From Desulfuromonadaceae bacterium (lineage in GTDB: Bacteria; Desulfobacterota; Desulfuromonadia; Geobacterales; Pseudopelobacteraceae), in NCBI GenBank assembly GCA_028687585.1, contig JAQTZV010000003.1, positions 62,001 to 126,000 on the forward strand: a DNA stretch of 64,000 bases, in the 5' to 3' direction. The number at the start of each line of letters is the position of its first letter. Position 1 is the first letter of the stretch. Shown piece by piece: positions 24,735 through 34,704 of the stretch. The notes below the pieces were generated by a model. The model was given only the letters and a program-made list of their open reading frames with translations. It did not search any database and had not been told where the DNA came from. The translations under genes were made by a program, and so were the position numbers.

Positions 24735-26900
24735 TCATATTTTGAAGCCGGCCATCTCCTTTTCAAGCAGATAAATTTGCTGTGTCAAATCAGTAACCGC
24801 AGAATTCATAACCGTTGTTGCATGACTGTTTGCGTTTGTGGCTCCTTCGATATCGTTGACCGATTTTGAAATCAAGGCGCTGCTGTCTATCTGCAGGCGG
24901 CACGCTTCGCGGATCTGGTCAACCATCAAGGTTACATCTTCCGTTGAACGGGCGATCATACTGCTGGCCCGACTCTGTTCCCGGGTAGACGTACGCAGGT
25001 GGATGGTGAGGTTTTTCATTCGCTCAACCGCAGCTGATATCATCTCCGCTCCCCGGGAGTGCTCTCGGGATGAATTGGCGATACTGCTAACCATGTCTTC
25101 AACACTTTCCATCGCTTCACGAATACTCTGGCTGCCTCGCGCCTGTTCAATTGTTGCCTTGGCAATCTCGCTTACCTGGAGTCCGGCACGTTCAACACCA
25201 GCAACTATCTTTTCAAGAGCGGTACCTGACCGCTGCGATAATTTTTCTCCTTCAGCAATGCTCTCCTCAGCCTGATTAATTGCATTGACCGCACGACGCG
25301 TCTCTTCCTGTACACCCTTGATGACCGTTGCTATTTCCTGGGTAGAACTGCTGGTGCGATCGGCCAGTTCACGGATTTCATCAGCAACAACTGCAAACCC
25401 TTTCCCGTGTTCACCGGCCTGTGCCGCGATAATTGCCGCATTGAGTGCCAAAAGATGTGTCTGTTCGGCAACTTCATCGATAACCTGCAGAATGGTTCCT
25501 ATGTCATTTACGCGCAGCGAAAGTGTCTCTACAACTTCTGAAGTTATCTGCGAAGAGGCCCTGATCGCTTGCATTCCGGCAATTGCCTCAAGTACGGCGT
25601 TTTTGCCGATTTCTGCGTCGCTACGTACGCTTTCTGAAATGGAGGCAGAATCCTTGGAATTTTTCTCCACCTGCTTGATGGTCGCGTCCATTTCGGCAAT
25701 TGAAGAGGCTGTTGTTATGGATGCGTCAAGTAAGTTGATAATGCTCGCACCGATCTCTTTAATTGAAGAAGTCATTTCGATAATGGAAGAACTGACCTCT
25801 TCGGCAGCTTCTTCGAGTTTTTCGGCGCCCATCGCGATCTCTTCAATGGTCGCAGCCATTTCAAGCGAAGAGGAAGAGGTTTCTGTAGTTGACTCCGAGA
25901 GTTTGTCCATTCCGTCATTTATTTCATATACGGACTTGTTGATTTGTACGACGGCTTGTGACGTTTCCTGGACTGATTTATCCTGCATCTGAGCGGAATT
26001 CACCACTTGAAGAACGGCATTTTCCAGATTGTTGTCAATTGATGTGAGTACTTCAGAGGCGGAACCGATGCGTGAAACTATGCTGTGGAGGTTTTCGGCC
26101 ATGATATTCATGGCAGCAGCAAGATCTGAAGCTTCTCCGCCGCCTTGTACTTCCAGGCGGGCATCGAGTTTGCCGTCAGCCATTGCCTTGGCAAACTCGA
26201 CACAACTTCTCAGCGGTCTGGTTATCGAGGTTGTGATGTAATATGAAAAAAGGGCAATCAGGCCGATGGCAATGGTCGTAACAGCTGCAGAAATGGCAAT
26301 TTTAATTCTGATACCTGCAGCAACCTGCTCCTCCGTGGCGGCAACGTCCAGATGGATTCGTTCAACCATTTGTACAATTGCCTTGCTGAATGTGTTGAAT
26401 CGTTCTGCCTGAATCCCGGTCATGAGATAGCTGGCTTTAAGTACATCGCCATTTGTTGCAGCCGGCAGAACTTCTTCCAGAAGGGTTTTCCGGTATTCGA
26501 TCCAGATGGTGTGTGCCTTGTTTATGGTTGAATGTTTTCCGGGAGAGTCTACGGACTCCAGAACTGTTCCAAAATTTTGTTCAATATCTTTCGTGAGGTT
26601 TTTTATTGCGACAATACTTTTCTCGGCAGTAATGGGGTCCGCTTCAAGCATAAAGTCCTGCATTTCACTGTTTATCTGAAAAAGATCGGACTTCAGTTGG
26701 GCAGTGCTTTCCAGGGCATTCTTGTTTTTTTGGATGGACTGATAGGCGGTACCGCCAATTCTCACTTCATTCATCATGAACAGGCTTATCGCACTAACCA
26801 GCAGGATACCGGCAAACGCTGCCGCAGAAAGCAGTACCATCTTGGTGCGGAGGGTGAGGCCGGTCGAACTATAAGAGTGCGTTTTTCTCTCCACAAACAA
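24735..26900 (-). CDS. Methyl-accepting chemotaxis protein
   Basis: A 721-residue chemoreceptor: TM1 at about residues 22-45 ([20 protein letters not shown]), a 4-helix-bundle-like periplasmic domain, TM2 near 205-228, a HAMP domain, and a long signalling coiled coil. The hairpin tip reads [27 protein letters not shown] (quoted in parts: [20 protein letters not shown]), where most receptors have [10 protein letters not shown]. The IIAAQAG form occurs in a recognisable subset of receptors. The long region of paired SSSI/SSSS-like heptads suggests an extended cytoplasmic stalk. Its stop overlaps the extended trpA start. Confidence 0.92.
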   Translation of the reverse strand: MFVERKTHSYSSTGLTLRTKMVLLSAAAFAGILLVSAISLFMMNEVRIGGTAYQSIQKNKNALESTAQLKSDLFQINSEMQDFMLEADPITAEKSIVAIKNLTKDIEQNFGTVLESVDSPGKHSTINKAHTIWIEYRKTLLEEVLPAATNGDVLKASYLMTGIQAERFNTFSKAIVQMVERIHLDVAATEEQVAAGIRIKIAISAAVTTIAIGLIALFSYYITTSITRPLRSCVEFAKAMADGKLDARLEVQGGGEASDLAAAMNIMAENLHSIVSRIGSASEVLTSIDNNLENAVLQVVNSAQMQDKSVQETSQAVVQINKSVYEINDGMDKLSESTTETSSSSLEMAATIEEIAMGAEKLEEAAEEVSSSIIEMTSSIKEIGASIINLLDASITTASSIAEMDATIKQVEKNSKDSASISESVRSDAEIGKNAVLEAIAGMQAIRASSQITSEVVETLSLRVNDIGTILQVIDEVAEQTHLLALNAAIIAAQAGEHGKGFAVVADEIRELADRTSSSTQEIATVIKGVQEETRRAVNAINQAEESIAEGEKLSQRSGTALEKIVAGVERAGLQVSEIAKATIEQARGSQSIREAMESVEDMVSSIANSSREHSRGAEMISAAVERMKNLTIHLRTSTREQSRASSMIARSTEDVTLMVDQIREACRLQIDSSALISKSVNDIEGATNANSHATTVMNSAVTDLTQQIYLLEKEMAGFKI

Positions 26901-26970
26901 CTCCTCTCCGGACTCTGACAGGCGGAATACGTGTGTACTTTTTTATTATTCTAAAATCGAACTAAGATTC

Positions 26971-27001
26971 AAAAAAAGCCGCCCGACTATAGCAGAGCGG
27001 C
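26971..27001 (-). terminator. Intrinsic terminator
   Basis: Minus strand GCCGC, 14-base loop, GCGGC, then TTTTTTT. It lies about 100 bases past the stop of the transglycosylase-like gene and upstream of the chemoreceptor. Confidence 0.6.
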
Positions 27002-27103
27002 AGCTTTCATATCAAGAAAAAACACCTGTTGCAGTCGCTAGAAACTTCTCCTTGAGCGGTTGCAAAAAAATGTGTGGAACAGCTCTTCTGACTATCAGCC
27101 TGT

Positions 27104-27733
27104 TTAACGAATTCTTGCTGCTGAATCAGCCAGAGCAAGTTTGTCACTCTGAAGATCGAGATCCGCAATCATCTCCTTCCGGATGGTCCGGATTTTTTTT
27201 ATGTACGCATTTGCCTGCGGCCCTTGGCCACAATAATATTTTTTTGCCCGTTCCAGATTCCCCTGTGCCATGTCGAGCTTGGTATACAATTCACAGATCG
27301 CCGCCTCGGCACATTTGGCGTCGTCACGCATATCGCTCGGCGAATAGCCGTGGCTTCTGGCGCGTTGCGGCATCAACTGCCAGACCCCAAGAGCCCCACG
27401 TTCTGAAACGGCGCGGGAGGAAAGGCGGTGCCCGCCGGTTTCAGCCAACGCTATTTCGGCGAGGTCAAAAGGCATAAAGACAGTGCCGGCTGTCTTTTCA
27501 AAACAGATTGCAGCCAATTGGTGGGCCCGCTCGGGTGACGTTCTACGGGAAAACGCCGCTTCAATTACGGCCTGCTGTTTTTTTCGCTGGATAAGGGAGA
27601 CGCTGCTGTTGCCAAGTATGGATGGTTCGGTCGCCAGTGAAGTGGAAGAGTCGAATATGGCCGGTGTAAGCGGGGCATTTTCGCACGCTGTCAATATGAA
27701 CAGGCACATCAGATAGATAAGTTTTTTTCGCAT
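27104..27733 (-). CDS. Lytic transglycosylase-like lipoprotein
   Basis: A 209-residue protein with lipobox LTAC near residue 17. Residues about 105-180 match the soluble lytic transglycosylase fold: LAETGGHRLSS carries the candidate catalytic glutamate, then SERGALGVWQLMPQRA and KKYYCGQGPQANAYIKKI. It would cleave peptidoglycan at the outer membrane. It is small, with little beyond the catalytic domain. A terminator follows. Confidence 0.82.
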   Translation of the reverse strand: MRKKLIYLMCLFILTACENAPLTPAIFDSSTSLATEPSILGNSSVSLIQRKKQQAVIEAAFSRRTSPERAHQLAAICFEKTAGTVFMPFDLAEIALAETGGHRLSSRAVSERGALGVWQLMPQRARSHGYSPSDMRDDAKCAEAAICELYTKLDMAQGNLERAKKYYCGQGPQANAYIKKIRTIRKEMIADLDLQSDKLALADSAARIR

Positions 27734-27958
27734 AATAAGTAGAGTAGGGAAGTGGTATCGGCTTTGCCGGAGCGGCGTCGTTGCCCACAGATTGCGAGGG
27801 CGTATCTCCGGCGGGGTACTCCTTTCCAGGTTATTTTGTCACAGATCCTCATAAGCAGAATGGAGGAAGAGTGCACAAGTGATCCCGAACAATATAGTAT
27901 CAAACGGTGAGAGTCAATGCGTTTTTGATTTAATTCAGTGATATTAAAATGTTATGAC

Positions 27959-28369
27959 TTAATGTTCCTTGTTTGTCAGCTCTTTGAGGGTTACTCCTGC
28001 CAATACGCTGCGAACTTCACCCTGAACCCGCTTCCAGACCGGATGAACTTTACAGAAACCAGAACGCTCACACTCGGGGGGGGAGACAACACATCTGTTC
28101 GGAATGATTGGTCCTTCAACCGCCTCAACAACTTCAAGCAGTGTAATGTTTTCGGGGGCACGACCCAGCAGAAATCCTCCCCCGGTGCCGCGAAACGACT
28201 TTACCAGTCCGATTTTGCTGAACTGCTGGAATATTTTGGCAAGGAACGTCGGGGGGACATCAACGGCGGCAGCTATATCACTCAGCAGACAGACTTTGTC
28301 AATCGGCTTTCCTGCCAGATACACGATACCTCTGATTGCGTACTCACCTTTACGAGTTAATTCCATCAT
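27959..28369 (-). CDS. Rrf2-family transcriptional regulator
   Basis: A 136-residue winged-helix protein. The ATG at 28369 follows AGGGG at about seven bases; ATG at 28366 and a TTG at 28375 are alternatives. The helix-turn-helix region (LLSDIAAAVDVPPTFLAKIF) and wing (RGTGGGFLLGR) are clear. Three cysteines, CVVSPPECERSGFC, have spacing close to IscR, so a redox- or Fe-S-sensing role is plausible. A palindrome upstream (28450-28476) is a candidate autoregulatory operator. Confidence 0.88.
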   Translation of the reverse strand: MMELTRKGEYAIRGIVYLAGKPIDKVCLLSDIAAAVDVPPTFLAKIFQQFSKIGLVKSFRGTGGGFLLGRAPENITLLEVVEAVEGPIIPNRCVVSPPECERSGFCKVHPVWKRVQGEVRSVLAGVTLKELTNKEH

Positions 28370-28449
28370 ACACAACCCCTAAATCAAAAACAGGATACGT
28401 CCGTTACAGAAACATCTTTTCCGGAAAACAAAAAAAACTACGAAACGAA

Positions 28450-28476
28450 CTAAAAAGACTATATGTATCCTTTTAG
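28450..28476. promoter_or_regulatory. Candidate operator upstream of the Rrf2 gene
   Basis: A 27-base imperfect dyad beginning CTAAAA and ending TTTTAG, with inner RGA/TCY symmetry. It lies about 80 bases before the regulator start, in AT-rich DNA. Rrf2 proteins commonly bind such AT-rich palindromes and autoregulate. Assignment is inference. Confidence 0.4.
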
Positions 28477-28517
28477 GGGGTTTGCCGGTACTTGTCAACA
28501 GTAAATATAAGGGGTAG

Positions 28518-29369
28518 CTATACTGCTGGAACTGCGCAATCCCCGGCAGGGGGGGCTTTTTTCTTGCCGAAGATTAAGGCGACCCAGACGCTTATTTCGT
28601 ACATAAGGTACATCGGGATCATTATGACAAACATGGTGATCAGATCTGCGTGAAAAGCTGCAACTATCGAACTGGCCAGCAGCGCGTATTTCCGTTTCGG
28701 TGCCAGAAACTTGTAGCTCACGATCCCGAAGCGGGCCAGAACCAATGTCAGTACCGGTAGTTCAAATATCAACCCGAACATCAGAATCAGTCGCAGACAA
28801 AAATTAACGTAGGCGCTTATATTGAACCAGCTTTGCAGCCCTTCAGCCTCATATGATAAAGAAAAATTGATAATTACCGGCCAGATAATGATCAAAAAAA
28901 ACATGGCGCCGACGCAGAACGTCACGGTAGCTGCGGTAACAAAAGGGACTACCATTCTCCGTTCACGCCGGGTGAGGGCGGGTGCAATAAATAGCCAGAC
29001 CTGATAGAAGACGATCGGCAAAACCAGGACAAATCCCGCCATCATTGAGATTTTGCATTGAATGAAAAACGGTTCCAGAGGGGCGCTGTAATTGAGTGGA
29101 CGCTGCTTTTGGGGAGCGTTGACTTCCTGGTCAAGCTTGTAGCGGGTGTACATCGAAGGGGCAAGTTCTTTGACTTTGAGATACACGCCCTTCTTGATCT
29201 CTGTCAGATAGGTTTTGCCGGTTAATGGTTTTTCAATGAACTTGAGGAGATCACTGGAATAATTCCAGGCAACTCCCATTCCGACAATTACTGCAATAAC
29301 AATCACGATCAATCGCGTGCGCAGTTCAACCAGATGTTCTATAAACGGGACGGTTTTTTCTTCGCTCAT
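28518..29369 (-). CDS. tatC: Twin-arginine translocase subunit TatC
   Basis: A 283-residue polytopic membrane protein from the ATG at 29369 (MSEEKTVPFIEHLVELRTRL), preceded by GGAAG; the extension to 29405 has no family match. PFIEHLVELRTRL is the TatC hallmark. The first periplasmic loop is long (about residues 50-105, with KGVYLKVKELAPSMY). FIAPALTRRERRMVVPFV and FELPVLTLVLARFGIVS are conserved. It recognises twin-arginine signals with TatA/B, which are not in this window. Confidence 0.93.
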   Translation of the reverse strand: MSEEKTVPFIEHLVELRTRLIVIVIAVIVGMGVAWNYSSDLLKFIEKPLTGKTYLTEIKKGVYLKVKELAPSMYTRYKLDQEVNAPQKQRPLNYSAPLEPFFIQCKISMMAGFVLVLPIVFYQVWLFIAPALTRRERRMVVPFVTAATVTFCVGAMFFLIIIWPVIINFSLSYEAEGLQSWFNISAYVNFCLRLILMFGLIFELPVLTLVLARFGIVSYKFLAPKRKYALLASSIVAAFHADLITMFVIMIPMYLMYEISVWVALIFGKKKAPPAGDCAVPAV

Positions 29370-29655
29370 GTAAATCTTCCTAACACAGGGTGCACCACCT
29401 TGCAATCAGAATCGGCCGGCGAAGCACTTAAGGAACAGCCAATAATAATATGCAACCCATCCTTCGACTTCAAAATACTGTCTAATGAAAGGTCCCATAA
29501 AGGCCTGACGGATCGATGTGAAAATATTGGGCAGGAATTACCTGAGGAAAAGACGCGGTTGGCGTACCCCGAGTTAAAAGACGTCTCAAAAGCCAAGAAT
29601 GTTTGAGAGGCACCTGGCCTGTTGGAAACAATGAGATTTGTAACGTCTTCTGTTG

Positions 29656-30519
29656 CTATGATTTTGCGTGGTTTCTGCCCACAATTCGTTTGCGACGTAG
29701 TAGGCCGAAGATACTGAATGCTGCCAATCCCGCAACCATCAAATAGAATGTGCCAGGTTCCGGAGTTGCTGTTGGTGGTTTCTCTTCCGGTAATGATGCA
29801 GAAGAATAAGGTTCAAACGGTGGGCTGACATGAGAATGAGAATCACTGTATTGCGGTGAAGGCGGTGGCGAAACGAAATAGTTTGGCTTGTTATTCAAAA
29901 ATGCAGGTAGAGCTTCAGCCAGACTGGGTGGGTCTGGAGGATCACTTTTTTCGACACGACGTGATGGGCCATCAACCCTTTCTACCGGTGTGATCATGCT
30001 GACGATTCTGGGAGCGGGGGCTGCAACATAGTCGTTGCAGCAGTACGTGCGAACAAATCGTACTCCATCTGTAACATATTGATCGCCCTTAGGCAGTTTG
30101 ACCGGTTTCGTTGTCTGTTTGATTACGGGACCTTTTCTGTACGAAACAAAGGTCCACAATTCCTGTTCCTGCTTACCAAGCTTGGCGACAGACCAGTTAA
30201 ACTCTGAAAAGTGAGCAGCTAGAACAGGGTCGCTTTGAACAGTTTTGCGAAAATCTTCGACCGAATGAGTGCTATTTTTTGCGCAAAGTCCATAGTATTG
30301 TCCGGATATTTCGCTATTGGCATCGTCCGGTTCCTCAATGTGAGCCACTGCAACTTGTACTGGGACTTCCTTTGAAACATAAGCCTTCTTCTGTGGGAGA
30401 AATGTACGAATAAGTAATCCTACTGCTAGGACGGCAAGAAAAAGCAGTACAATAGCAGCAACTCTTTTTTTGGGGCTAACAGAATTTTTGTCGGAGTGCG
30501 GTCTGATTTCGTCTGACAT
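29656..30519 (-). CDS. PEP-CTERM protein with N-terminal membrane anchor
   Basis: A 287-residue protein from the ATG at 30519 (MSDEIRPHSDKN), preceded by GGAGGAG at seven bases. A hydrophobic segment near residues 19-40 (VAAIVLLFLAVLAVGLLI) is followed by a soluble region with two cysteine pairs and a Pro/Ser-rich stretch, then a C-terminal sorting tail: TPEPGTFYLMVAGLAAFSIF and RRKR. PEP-CTERM tails are processed by exosortase, which must be elsewhere. Ends both anchored by hydrophobic segments, an unusual arrangement. Function unknown. Confidence 0.78.
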   Translation of the reverse strand: MSDEIRPHSDKNSVSPKKRVAAIVLLFLAVLAVGLLIRTFLPQKKAYVSKEVPVQVAVAHIEEPDDANSEISGQYYGLCAKNSTHSVEDFRKTVQSDPVLAAHFSEFNWSVAKLGKQEQELWTFVSYRKGPVIKQTTKPVKLPKGDQYVTDGVRFVRTYCCNDYVAAPAPRIVSMITPVERVDGPSRRVEKSDPPDPPSLAEALPAFLNNKPNYFVSPPPSPQYSDSHSHVSPPFEPYSSASLPEEKPPTATPEPGTFYLMVAGLAAFSIFGLLRRKRIVGRNHAKS

Positions 30520-30720
30520 AGTATCTCCTCCCATTACCCTCCTGGCAGTACTCCACACTCATTATGAGCAAAGTGCGCTTCAGTGAGTTGCAATAGAAGT
30601 CCTATTGGCTTTGTATTATTGTAAAACGAATTTAATCTATCAGGGTAAATCCCCCGCCCCTTTGGGCGTTTCAAGCATCAACTAAAGATACAGATAAGTC
30701 GCTGCTTGCGGCAAGGTTGA

Positions 30721-31974
30721 TCATTTTTCTGACAAAGCGCCATTTGTCAGCATTGGGCCTAGAGGATCAGTCATAGATCCGACCCACATAACAGCATTAT
30801 TTTTGTAGATACCTACGCCAAAAGCAAGAAAGTTCCCCCCCCTCCAAACTCCGGACTCAACCAGAACTGCATTATGACTCGGACTTGCTTTCCAGGCCTC
30901 CAATACTTTAGCTGGAGTCACTTCTTGTTCTCCTGTCGAGTAAGCATTTTCGTAGCCATCTCCAGTATACGTGAAGTTGGTTATTTCACGGGGTTTGTCC
31001 CACATCCCTTCGGCATACAAGTGGTCTTTAGTGTAGCAGACCTCTTTCCATGTCCCCTTGTCCGACCAACTGTGCAGAGAACAATCGAGGCCGCGGCTAT
31101 CCTGTCCTACGGCAGGAGCGTTTTCAACGAGATCTATTGCATGGATACGCGCAACCTTGTTAAGAGAGCGAGAATTCGCAATTACCGGTAGTCCTTGGCT
31201 CTCTCGGTATTCGTTTATTAGCCGGAATAGCTCCATTTCTTTTACTGAAAGTTGCGAGAACTCGCCGGATTCGTCAAGTACACGGTTTATTATAGTCTTG
31301 GTTGTGGGCTCGGGGATAGACTCAGCACTGCCTGTAGCACTAACCCCGAGTGAAATAATAGCTGCTAGGACTGCGCTCAACAACATTTTTTGCAGGCGGA
31401 CACCGTAAGATACATGGCTGGTAGTAACATGTCCTGAGTCTACAAGAATTTCGCCCAGTCTTTTATGCGATGTAGTTTGCTGGGCAAGAGCAGACTGCAA
31501 CTGCTCGCGAGTTATATGACCTGTTGCCACCAGCAGATCGCCAAATCTTAGGGGAGAATCGTGCGCTACTTCCTGATTGAATTGAAAGTCCAGCAAGGCT
31601 TTCAACTGCCGTTCCGTCAGCATGTCAAGCCGTAGAAAAACTTCGCCAAGTTTCTCCCCCGTTCGTTTTTGTTCAGCAATCACAAGACCAAGCTGTTCGA
31701 TGCTGATATATCCTGACTGGACAAGCAAAGCACCAAGCAACTGCCGCTCACCTGCGGCTATTTTTACCGCATTATCAATGGTGCCTAAGTGTTGTTGTAC
31801 CAACAATGGGGCACAGACATCCTCTGGCTTGAGTATTCCCATTCTGACCAAAACCTGTCCCAAAAGCTCCTTGGTACATATCTGCTCCTTAAGAGCAGAG
31901 TCAAGATCTTTTTGCGACAGAAATTTGCCATCTAGTAAAATTTTACCTATATAACGCTTCTCTGAACTTGCCAT
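30721..31974 (-). CDS. Membrane protein: three tandem MshEN-like domains fused to a CAP domain
   Basis: A 417-residue protein from the ATG at 31974 (MASSEKRYIGK), preceded by AGGTGAG. Residues 7-190 hold six about-24-residue motifs in three pairs, each pair split by five residues, matching MshEN spacing; the third pair is best (RFGDLLVATGHITREQL and RLGEILVDSGHV). A transmembrane helix (about 196-216) leads to a CAP/SCP domain (about 240-417; ARIHAIDL, GYENAY, SPSHNAVL, FGVGIYK). MshEN domains bind cyclic di-GMP in known proteins. Binding here and outward placement of CAP are inference. Flanking DNA is AT-rich. Confidence 0.78.
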   Translation of the reverse strand: MASSEKRYIGKILLDGKFLSQKDLDSALKEQICTKELLGQVLVRMGILKPEDVCAPLLVQQHLGTIDNAVKIAAGERQLLGALLVQSGYISIEQLGLVIAEQKRTGEKLGEVFLRLDMLTERQLKALLDFQFNQEVAHDSPLRFGDLLVATGHITREQLQSALAQQTTSHKRLGEILVDSGHVTTSHVSYGVRLQKMLLSAVLAAIISLGVSATGSAESIPEPTTKTIINRVLDESGEFSQLSVKEMELFRLINEYRESQGLPVIANSRSLNKVARIHAIDLVENAPAVGQDSRGLDCSLHSWSDKGTWKEVCYTKDHLYAEGMWDKPREITNFTYTGDGYENAYSTGEQEVTPAKVLEAWKASPSHNAVLVESGVWRGGNFLAFGVGIYKNNAVMWVGSMTDPLGPMLTNGALSEK

Positions 31975-32226
31975 GAGAAAACTCACCTTTCCAAAATTTG
32001 TCCACAATAATCGAATCCATAAAAATGTATATGGACATCCTCTGCTCTCTATTGTGAAACAAAAATACAACAAAATATATAGTTAATCGAACACCTGATT
32101 ATCGAAAATTACATGAATATTTTATTAAAACATCCCATGCTTAAAAGTAGTCTACTGTACTTGTACTATTATTTAGCTCTATATTTTGTGCGCCAGATCA
32201 CGTGGAAGCATCTTTCCTCATTCCTC

Positions 32227-34521
32227 TTAACGGCATCTCCTCCCTCCACCGTTACCTTTGTCAGAAGTCCTGTTTCTGCCATTTCTTCCTTCCATTCCCT
32301 GGTCGTCACTTCGCGGCTGTAGGCCGTTCAGCCGTTTGCCGTGCAGCGGAATGCGCGGATATTCTATTGATCCGGTTGCACTGGAACTGGTCTGACCTGC
32401 CGTGGTAGAAGTATGTGTCGTCAAGTGGAACTCGATGCGCCGGGTCCCCGGGGAGACTGAAGACACAGAGATCCGTACTGCATCTCCGATCCGGAAGATT
32501 GTCCCGGTGCGCCTCCCGATCAGAGAATGCTGCTTTTCGGCATGAACGTACATGTCATCGGTAAGCGTTGAAACATGCACCAACCCCTCAACGAAAAGCT
32601 CTGCAAGTTCTACAAAGAAACCGAAGGCAGTCACTCCGGTAATGTAGCCATTAAACTGCTCTCCCACATGCTTCTGCATATACTGGAGTTTTTTCATCTC
32701 TATCACGTCACGCTCAGCCTCCATCGCAACACGTTCGCGTTTACTGGTATGTTCAGCGACTTCTCCCATCCTTTCAGTGGCGATGGCAAGTTGTTTGGAG
32801 GCGGGAAGGGCGATAACTGCCTTCAATATTCGATGTACCACCAGATCCGGATAGCGTCGGATTGGGGAGGTGAAGTGGCAGTAGCAGTCTGATGCCAGGC
32901 CAAAGTGCCCGACATTATCAGCGGCATAACGGGCCTGCTTCATACAGCGGAGCAGGGAGTAGTTGATCATGCGTTCTTCGGGCCGGCCATTGGCCTGGAC
33001 CAGCAAACGCTGCAGTTCGAACGGCTTTACCTTTTCGTCTACCAGTGTGAATTCGTAGCCGAAGCCATAGACAAAATCCTGAAAGGTCTGCAGCTTGGCC
33101 GGGTCCGGGTTCTCATGGACGCGGTAGAGAAACGGAATATCCCGGGAGGTAATATGGCGTGCCACCGCCTCGTTGGCTGCCAGCATGAACTCCTCAATCA
33201 ACTGGTGCGCCAGATTGCGTTCGGCCCGGATAATCCCCTCGGTCAGGCCGGTCAGGCCGATGATGACTTCCGGTTCGGGCAGATCGAAATCGATACTGCC
33301 CCGTTTTTTTCGCATCGCCATCAGAATCAGGGCCAGCTCCTTCATCTCCTTCAGCATGGGCGAGACCGGACGATATTTGTCGGCCAGTTCGCGATCGTCG
33401 TCGACGATTATCTGCTTCACAATCTTATAGGTCAGGCGTGCGGTACTTTTGATCACACTGGAATAAAAGGATGAATCCAGCATGGTTCCGGCCTGGTCAA
33501 AGAGCATTTCAGCCGTCATCGTCAGGCGGTCAACATTCGGGTTGAGAGAGCAGATACCATTCGAGAGCCGTTCCGGCAGCATCGGAATGCAGCGGTCAGG
33601 GAAGTAGACGGAGGTCCCGCGCAGATATGCTTCGCGGTCCAGCGGGCTGTCTTTCTTTACATAGTGCGAAACGTCGGCAATTGACACCCAGAGCCGGAAG
33701 TTATCCCCCTCACGGCGCAGGGAAACAGCGTCATCAAAATCACGGGCAGTCTCGCCGTCTATAGTGACAGTCGGCATTACACGCAAATCCACGCGCCCCT
33801 TCAACTCTTTGCTGGAAACGGTATCGGTTATTCCTTCAGCCTCGGCCAGTACGTCCGGAGTGAAGACGTGCGGCAGGTCGAAGCGGCGAATCACCGACTG
33901 AATCTCCACCTCAGGATCGTCCGGCCACCCCAGAACCTCAATAATTTTACCCTCGGCAGGTCGTCCGCCGATCGGATATGCCGTCAGTTCCGCCACCACC
34001 TGATGCCCGTCTTGTGCGGTGCCGCGACCTTTCACCGGAATCTCGACGACCAGATTCAGCCGCTGGTCTTCAGGGATGACGATGGCGCCGCGCCGTGTTT
34101 CTTCAAATCGGCCGACGATGCGGCTGGTGGCACGCTCCAGTACCGTCAAAACCCGCCCGTCCAACTTGTTACCCCCCATGCGACTCAGCGAAGAGCTTGC
34201 CTCAACCATATCGCCGTGGAGTGCGCCTTTCAGAAACTTTGATGGAATAAAAATGTCCTCCCCGCCATCATCAGGAGTCACAAAACCGTAGCCATCGCGG
34301 TGTACCGAAATTCTGCCCCGGGTGGTTTTGATTTTCCCCGGCAGCGTGTAACTATTACCTTTCAGCCGAATAACTTCGCCATCTTCTGCCATATCCTCCA
34401 GCATGTTTTTAAGTTCCCTTTTGATATGGCGCCCACCGAACTCACGGACAAAGTTTGCAAAATTAATGGCTCCCTCATGCTGTTTGAAATGCGCCAGAAT
34501 ATTTTTTTTGGTAAGATTCAT
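32227..34521 (-). CDS. rnr: Ribonuclease R
   Basis: A 764-residue RNase II-family exoribonuclease. N-terminal winged helix (KKNILAHFKQHEGAINF), cold-shock domains (RGRISVHRDGYGFVTPDDGG), the RNB domain with metal-binding aspartates (TIDGETARDFDDAVSL, VSIADVSHYVKKDSPLD), TSPIRRYPDLVVHR, and a C-terminal S1 domain (GYITGVTAFGFFVELAELF). A short Gly/Arg-rich basic tail ends the protein. It degrades structured RNA. It stands alone on the minus strand. Confidence 0.95.
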   Translation of the reverse strand: MNLTKKNILAHFKQHEGAINFANFVREFGGRHIKRELKNMLEDMAEDGEVIRLKGNSYTLPGKIKTTRGRISVHRDGYGFVTPDDGGEDIFIPSKFLKGALHGDMVEASSSLSRMGGNKLDGRVLTVLERATSRIVGRFEETRRGAIVIPEDQRLNLVVEIPVKGRGTAQDGHQVVAELTAYPIGGRPAEGKIIEVLGWPDDPEVEIQSVIRRFDLPHVFTPDVLAEAEGITDTVSSKELKGRVDLRVMPTVTIDGETARDFDDAVSLRREGDNFRLWVSIADVSHYVKKDSPLDREAYLRGTSVYFPDRCIPMLPERLSNGICSLNPNVDRLTMTAEMLFDQAGTMLDSSFYSSVIKSTARLTYKIVKQIIVDDDRELADKYRPVSPMLKEMKELALILMAMRKKRGSIDFDLPEPEVIIGLTGLTEGIIRAERNLAHQLIEEFMLAANEAVARHITSRDIPFLYRVHENPDPAKLQTFQDFVYGFGYEFTLVDEKVKPFELQRLLVQANGRPEERMINYSLLRCMKQARYAADNVGHFGLASDCYCHFTSPIRRYPDLVVHRILKAVIALPASKQLAIATERMGEVAEHTSKRERVAMEAERDVIEMKKLQYMQKHVGEQFNGYITGVTAFGFFVELAELFVEGLVHVSTLTDDMYVHAEKQHSLIGRRTGTIFRIGDAVRISVSSVSPGTRRIEFHLTTHTSTTAGQTSSSATGSIEYPRIPLHGKRLNGLQPRSDDQGMEGRNGRNRTSDKGNGGGRRCR

Positions 34522-34704
34522 TCCGTAACTCTCCCTGATTGGAATAGGGCGTTTGCCTTTGGCTACATTGTTAGGTTCAGTGCTTCACAAAGTCAACCAT
34601 GTTGTCTCCGCGGGTTCGGGCCAGTTGCCAGTCCGGATGATTTACGGTATAGTGCGACAACAGTATACCACCAGTGAAAAAACCTGCTGTACCAAGGATA
34701 CCAG

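Noticed and set aside
25285-25992. 235-codon plus-strand ORF
   Set aside because: Antisense to the chemoreceptor; low-complexity Ser/Ile-rich shadow.
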